From Leucobacter sp. wl10 (GTDB lineage Bacteria; Actinomycetota; Actinomycetes; Actinomycetales; Microbacteriaceae), in the NCBI RefSeq assembly GCF_003569785.1, contig NZ_KZ983988.1:62001-126000 (forward strand): a DNA stretch of 64,000 bases, given 5' to 3'. The position numbers and the translations under genes were made by a program. Each line of letters opens with the position of its first letter. Position 1 is the first letter of the stretch. The notes beneath the pieces were generated by a model that was not told the DNA's origin, did not search any database, and saw nothing but the letters and a program-made list of their open reading frames with translations. Below, piece after piece: positions 60,192 through 64,000 of this stretch.

Positions 60192-62167
60192 GCTCCTGGA
60201 TCGCACTCGCGGCGGCTTCATCCCTGGCCGTCGCCATCATCGCGGTGCTCGGCATCCCGGCCGCCCTCGCCCTCCGGCTGCGCGGCTTCGCCGTGGTGGT
60301 CGTCGCGATCCCGGCGGGTCTCGCCGTCATAGCGCTCGCAAGCCTGCTCGCTCCGATCGCCGGGCTCGGCTGGTCCCTGCTGCCGGCACTCATCTGCGCG
60401 GCCGCCCTGGCTCTCCTCCTGCTCCTCCTGCGCAGATGGCTCGGCGTCGCGGCGCGGCCCCGGAACCCGGGCTCATCGATGCGGGCGCTCTGGATTCCCG
60501 TGGGAGCGGCTGCCGTGGGCGGCGGCGCGATCGCGCTGTCGCTGCTCGCCGGGCTCGGCGCCCCGGGCGCGGTGTCGCAGACCTTCGACGCGATGTTCCA
60601 TCTGAACGCGGTGCGCCACATCATGGACTCGGGGTCGGCGTCGCCGTTCGCGATGGACCTGACCTCTCCCGGTGCCCCGGCCTTCTATCCCACGCTCTGG
60701 CACGCCTATGTCTCGCTCATCGTGCAGCTGAGCGGCGTCTCCATCCCCGTCGCCACCAACGCGGCGCTCATCACCGTTTCGGCGGTGGTCTGGCCCCTCG
60801 GCGCCGTCGCCCTCGGACGCGCGGTCGCCGGACCGAGCACCAGGGTGACGCTCGTCTCCGGCGCGCTCTCGGCGGCGTTCGCCACCTTCCCGCTGTTCCT
60901 GGCGGGCTACGGGGTGCTCTACCCCAACCTGTTCTCGCTCGCGCTGCTGCCCTTCCTGCTCATGGCGATGCTGCAGCTGCTCAACGTCGGTCCCGCCCGC
61001 CGGGCGATGCCGCTGTCGGCGGGTACGCGCTGGATCCTCGCGCTCGGCGCGCTCGGCGCCGCCGTGCTCGCCCACCCCGGCGTGCTCTACGTGCTCCTCA
61101 TCTGGGCCGCCGCCCCCGTGCTCTTCGCGGCGGTGCGAGCTTGGCTCGGAGCCGCGGTCCCGGGGGCCGGGGGTCACAGGGTCCCCGGCGGCGCTCGCAG
61201 ATGGCTGCGCCGCCTCGCCGCGGTGGTCGGCGTGCTCGCGTTCGCGCTGTTCGCCATCGGGGCGTGGATCGTGGGACGCACCTCCGACAACTCGTGGTCG
61301 GGCTTCTACGGCCCTCGCCGGGCGGTACTCGAGATCATCGGCGGCACGCCCTTCCTCGAGGGGCACGCCTGGGCCGTCTCGGCGCTCGTGCTGTTCGGCG
61401 CGGTGCTGGCGTGGCGCTTCCGCCCCCTGCGCTGGCTGATCGGCAGCGCGGCTGCCCTCGCGGCGTTCTACTTCATCTCCGACGCGTTCCCCTCCTCCGA
61501 CTGGCGCACGCTCTTCTTGAGCCCGTGGTACAACGATCCGCGCAGGCTCGCCGCGCTGGTGCCGTTCGGCGCATTCCCGCTCGCGGTGCTCGGCGCATCC
61601 GCCGGGTGGACGATGCTCAGGCCCGGCCTGCGCCGCCTGGCGGCCATGTCGGCGCGTCCCCGCCGCTCGCTGCGCGTGCTGACGGCGGCGGCCCTCGTGT
61701 TTCTCGTCGCCGTCGGTCAGGCCGGCAGCGACTCTGCGCTGCGGGAGGTGCAGACGCGCTACGATCCGAAAGAGGGCACGCTGCTCAGCGAGGACGAGCT
61801 GCGCCTGCTGGAGCGCCTTCCCGACGAGGTGCCCGAGGACGAGGTCATCGCGAACAATCCGCTCAACGGCAGCGCCCTGGCCTACGCTCTGGCCGACCGG
61901 GAGGTCTTCTTCCCCCACGCGAACGGCAACTACGATCAGCGCTTCTACCAGCTCGTCGACGCGCTCGTGCCGAACCCGGCGACGGCGTGCGAGCTCTCCC
62001 GCGAGCTCGACGTCGAGTATGTGCTCGACTTCGGCACGCGATACATCTTCAAGAACGACACGGCCCGCGAGCAGCCGTTCAAGCGCATGAAGGATCTCGA
62101 CCGCTCCCCGGTCCTCACCGAGGTCGACCGGGAGGGCGATGCCGCGCTCTTCCGCATCTCCTGCTGA
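60188..62167 (+). CDS. large polytopic membrane protein (DUF6541-like; probable GT-C type)
   Basis: This 659-residue membrane protein has about twelve to fourteen hydrophobic helices. An early external loop carries TFDAMFHLNAVRHIMDSG (about 124-141) and a TSPGAPAFYPTLWHAY segment, the acidic-loop pattern of GT-C glycosyltransferases and DUF6541 proteins of actinobacterial glycan loci. A soluble C-terminal part of about 110 residues follows. It would use the lipid-linked sugar made by the GT2 two genes upstream. Start GTG 60188 overlaps the DUF2304 stop. Confidence 0.8.
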   Translation: MSSWIALAAASSLAVAIIAVLGIPAALALRLRGFAVVVVAIPAGLAVIALASLLAPIAGLGWSLLPALICAAALALLLLLLRRWLGVAARPRNPGSSMRALWIPVGAAAVGGGAIALSLLAGLGAPGAVSQTFDAMFHLNAVRHIMDSGSASPFAMDLTSPGAPAFYPTLWHAYVSLIVQLSGVSIPVATNAALITVSAVVWPLGAVALGRAVAGPSTRVTLVSGALSAAFATFPLFLAGYGVLYPNLFSLALLPFLLMAMLQLLNVGPARRAMPLSAGTRWILALGALGAAVLAHPGVLYVLLIWAAAPVLFAAVRAWLGAAVPGAGGHRVPGGARRWLRRLAAVVGVLAFALFAIGAWIVGRTSDNSWSGFYGPRRAVLEIIGGTPFLEGHAWAVSALVLFGAVLAWRFRPLRWLIGSAAALAAFYFISDAFPSSDWRTLFLSPWYNDPRRLAALVPFGAFPLAVLGASAGWTMLRPGLRRLAAMSARPRRSLRVLTAAALVFLVAVGQAGSDSALREVQTRYDPKEGTLLSEDELRLLERLPDEVPEDEVIANNPLNGSALAYALADREVFFPHANGNYDQRFYQLVDALVPNPATACELSRELDVEYVLDFGTRYIFKNDTAREQPFKRMKDLDRSPVLTEVDREGDAALFRISC

Positions 62168-62190
62168 TCATCCGGGCGTTTCCGGCGCAC

Positions 62191-62203
62191 TATGCTCGTT
62201 GCC
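62191..62203 (+). promoter_or_regulatory. -10 element for the leaderless LpxA-like gene
   Basis: TATGCT at 62191-62196 lies seven bases before the ATG at 62204 with no ribosome-binding site between. The in-frame ATG at 62192 lies inside the -10 element and is less likely to be used. Confidence 0.5.
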
Positions 62204-62935
62204 ATGAGCGACATCAGCCCGCACGCGATCATCGGTGAAGGAGTCGACGTCGGCGACGGCGTCAGGATCGGGCCGGGCGCCGTGATCCTCGGCCCGTGCG
62301 TGCTCGAGGACGGCGTCTGGATCGGGCCGGGCGCCCAGATCGGAGCTCCACCCGAGATGTCGAGCCTGCCGCAGAACGCGGCCTGGACCGGCGATCTGCA
62401 GCACGCGGGCGTGCGCATCCGGGCCGGCGCCGTGATTCGCGAGGGCGCCGTGATCCATCAGGGCACCTACCGCGAGACGGAGGTCGGCGAGCGGAGCTGG
62501 GTGCTGAATCGCGCGTACCTGGCGCACGACGTGCTCCTGGGCGCGGACGCGACGATCTCCGCCGGCGTCTCGATCGGGGGGCACTGCGTCATCGGTGATC
62601 GGGTGAACATCGGCATGAACGCGGTCGTGCACCAGCGGCGCGTCATCTCGCCCGGCGCGATGATCGGCATGGGCACGCCGGTCACCCGCGACGTCCCGCC
62701 GTTCGCGAAGGTCTACGGCACGCCCCCGCGTCTCTTCGGGGTGAACGCCGTCGGTCTCGAGCGCGCCGGGCACGAGGCGGCCCTTTCGGAGGCGCTCATG
62801 GCCCGCTATCGCGCGGGCGATCTGCTCACCGGCTCCGATCCGGAGTCCGCGAATCTCGGCACGCTCGGGGAGACCGTGGCGTGGTGGTCGGCCCGGCACG
62901 AGCTGCGACCCGTCTCCGTGGCTCCCGGTGTCTGA
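62204..62935 (+). CDS. LpxA-like acyltransferase (left-handed beta helix)
   Basis: This 243-residue homologue of LpxA (UDP-GlcNAc O-acyltransferase) has hexapeptide repeats throughout. LpxA landmarks are present in order: IREGAVIHQGT (78-88), AYLAHDVLLG with His108 at the catalytic position, MNAVVHQ, DVPPFAKVYG and the FGVNAVGLER turn before a helical C-terminus. The family moves a 3-hydroxyacyl chain from ACP to the 3-OH of UDP-GlcNAc, or to a 3-NH2 when a GnnA/GnnB-type sugar is available. It is slightly shorter than E. coli LpxA (262). The private ACP operon at 46534-48567 could supply the donor. Finding it in a Gram-positive locus is unusual. Confidence 0.87.
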   Translation: MSDISPHAIIGEGVDVGDGVRIGPGAVILGPCVLEDGVWIGPGAQIGAPPEMSSLPQNAAWTGDLQHAGVRIRAGAVIREGAVIHQGTYRETEVGERSWVLNRAYLAHDVLLGADATISAGVSIGGHCVIGDRVNIGMNAVVHQRRVISPGAMIGMGTPVTRDVPPFAKVYGTPPRLFGVNAVGLERAGHEAALSEALMARYRAGDLLTGSDPESANLGTLGETVAWWSARHELRPVSVAPGV

Positions 62936-62972
62936 GCGGGCCTTTGCCGGGAAAAGAGTAAACTACTCGTCC

Positions 62973-63839
62973 GTGACCCAATATTCCGCCCTGTCCGATC
63001 CGGAGTTCGACACTCCCGGCAAGAGCAAGGGGCTCTTCGATGTGTTCCGCCATCGGTACCTGCTCTCGTTGCTGCTGAAGAAGGGCACCGCCACCCGGTA
63101 CCACGGCTCGGTGCTCGGGTGGGTGTGGTCGTACGTGAGGCCCGCGGCCCAGTTCCTCATGTACTACGTGGTGGTCGGCATCATCATGGGCGTCAACCGC
63201 GGCTTCGAGTTCTACCCCGTGTACCTCTTCTCGGGAATCGTCGCGGTCAACCTCTTCAGCGAGGCCCTGCGCAACACGACGAGCTCCATCACCGACAACG
63301 GATCCCTGATCAGGAAGATCTATCTGCCGCGCGAGCTGTTCCCGGTGTCCGCGCTGGGCGTCGCGCTCATCCATTTCCTCCCCCAGGCGGCGCTCCTGCT
63401 CGCCGTCGCCCTGGTGGTCGGCTGGACCCTCACCTGGCTGCAGATCGTCACCTTCATCGTCGGGGTCCTGGTGATCCTCTGCTTCGCGCTCGGGCTCGGC
63501 CTGTTCTTCGGCTCGATCAACGTCGCGTACCGCGACGCGCGCAACATCGTCGATCTCATCCTCATGTTCTCCACCTGGGCCTCGCCCGTGCTCTACTCGT
63601 GGGAGATGGTGCGCGACCGCGCGCCGGATTGGCTCTACCACCTCTACATGGTCAACCCGATGACCGCCGCCGTCGAGATGTTCCACGACGCGTTCTGGCT
63701 TCCCCTGGAGCCGGATTCCGCGCGCCCCGAGCAGCTGCTGAGCTTCACGCTCATCGCGGCCGTCATCGCGCTCATCACACTGCTCATCGGTCAGCTGACC
63801 TTCCGCCGGCTGGAGGACTCCTTTGCCCAGAACCTCTGA
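62973..63839 (+). CDS. ABC-2 type polysaccharide exporter permease (TagG/Wzm type)
   Basis: This 288-residue permease has six hydrophobic helices and the family's N-terminal amphipathic region RYLLSLLLKKGTATRYHGSVLG, with WSYVRPAAQFLMYYVVVG as the first membrane helix. It forms the channel that moves undecaprenyl-linked glycan across the membrane, with the ATPase that follows. Start GTG 62973 has TAAACT eight bases upstream, compatible with a leaderless transcript. Its stop overlaps the start of the ATPase gene. Confidence 0.92.
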   Translation: MTQYSALSDPEFDTPGKSKGLFDVFRHRYLLSLLLKKGTATRYHGSVLGWVWSYVRPAAQFLMYYVVVGIIMGVNRGFEFYPVYLFSGIVAVNLFSEALRNTTSSITDNGSLIRKIYLPRELFPVSALGVALIHFLPQAALLLAVALVVGWTLTWLQIVTFIVGVLVILCFALGLGLFFGSINVAYRDARNIVDLILMFSTWASPVLYSWEMVRDRAPDWLYHLYMVNPMTAAVEMFHDAFWLPLEPDSARPEQLLSFTLIAAVIALITLLIGQLTFRRLEDSFAQNL

Positions 63840-64000
63840 CCCGGCCGACCGCGACAGGCCCGCGATCGTGCTCGACGACGTTCGGAAGACCTTCAAGATC
63901 AAGCACACGCACTCGTTCAAGGAGACCTTCATCTCCGCGATCAAGCGCAAGGAGATCTCGAGCGATTTCAACGCGCTCGACGGCGTGAGCTTCGAGGTGC
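63823..64000 (+). CDS. ABC polysaccharide exporter ATPase (TagH/Wzt type), cut by window end
   Basis: The first 59 codons are visible. TTG 63823 follows GGAGGACTCC at good spacing and overlaps the permease gene by 17 bases. The start IVLDDVRKTFKIKHTHSFKETF, then NALDGVSFEV, is the N-terminal strand pattern of TagH/Wzt ATPases ahead of Walker A, which lies beyond the window. It is the partner of the permease. Confidence 0.85.
   Translation, partial: MPRTSDPADRDRPAIVLDDVRKTFKIKHTHSFKETFISAIKRKEISSDFNALDGVSFEV

Noticed and set aside
44854-62935. Gram-negative contamination or wholesale lipid A pathway
   Set aside because: Neighbouring genes, promoters and composition are actinobacterial and continuous with the locus; LpxC, LpxB, LpxK and Kdo genes are not visible, so a true lipid A pathway is not supported.

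Overview
The window is high-GC and densely coded, with many ATGA/GTGA overlaps, GTG and TTG starts, and repeated use of apparently leaderless starts. This fits an actinobacterium, most likely a member of the Microbacteriaceae (Leucobacter-like). The genus is an inference from general protein character; no rRNA or tRNA is visible.

Layout. (1) 0.1-1.8 kb: a PiT phosphate transporter with a small membrane partner and a PHO-box-like repeat upstream. (2) 2.0-13.6 kb: one long minus-strand catabolic operon (aldehyde dehydrogenase, M19-type dipeptidase, FAD oxidoreductase, muconolactone-isomerase-like protein, LacI regulator, peptide-type ABC importer, maleate-isomerase/racemase-like enzyme). Its promoter is covered by three direct repeats of an operator-like sequence. 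(3) 13.7-20.1 kb: housekeeping genes (phosphofructokinase, SNF2 helicase, RibF, a membrane protein, ManA). (4) 20.2-64 kb: a very large cell-surface glycan locus, interrupted by a phage-type lysis island (29.7-31.5 kb) and an AT-rich island with a secreted trypsin-like protease (42.9-44.5 kb).

The glycan locus encodes an O-antigen-ligase-type membrane protein, several multidomain glycosyltransferases (pyruvyltransferase-GT2, GT2-GT4 and GT4-SGNH fusions), UDP-galactopyranose mutase and a GlfT2-like galactofuranosyltransferase, a GT34 enzyme, an acyltransferase-3, three paralogous GT4-like transferases and two tandem GT2s. It also encodes a type IV ABC exporter, a DegT aminotransferase, a polyprenyl-type GT2 with DUF2304 and a large membrane protein, and a TagGH/Wzm-Wzt-type exporter cut by the window edge.

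The most striking content is a set of lipid-A-type acylation genes in this Gram-positive context. There are clear homologues of LpxD (44854-45756) and LpxA (62204-62935), both keeping the catalytic His. A private operon encodes an acyl carrier protein, a FabG-like ketoreductase, a FabH-like synthase and a CE4-like deacetylase (45777-48567). A Gfo/Idh/MocA dehydrogenase (41725) and a DegT aminotransferase (57799) match the enzyme classes of the GnnA/GnnB diamino-sugar route. KAS III plus ketoreductase without a dehydratase would yield 3-hydroxyacyl-ACP, the substrate class of LpxA and LpxD. I infer a pathway that decorates an exported glycan, or its lipid-linked precursor, with 3-hydroxyacyl groups. 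Around it lie the scars of a tandem duplication: a truncated second LpxD start and a frameshifted fourth copy of a GT4-like gene, with the protease island between them.
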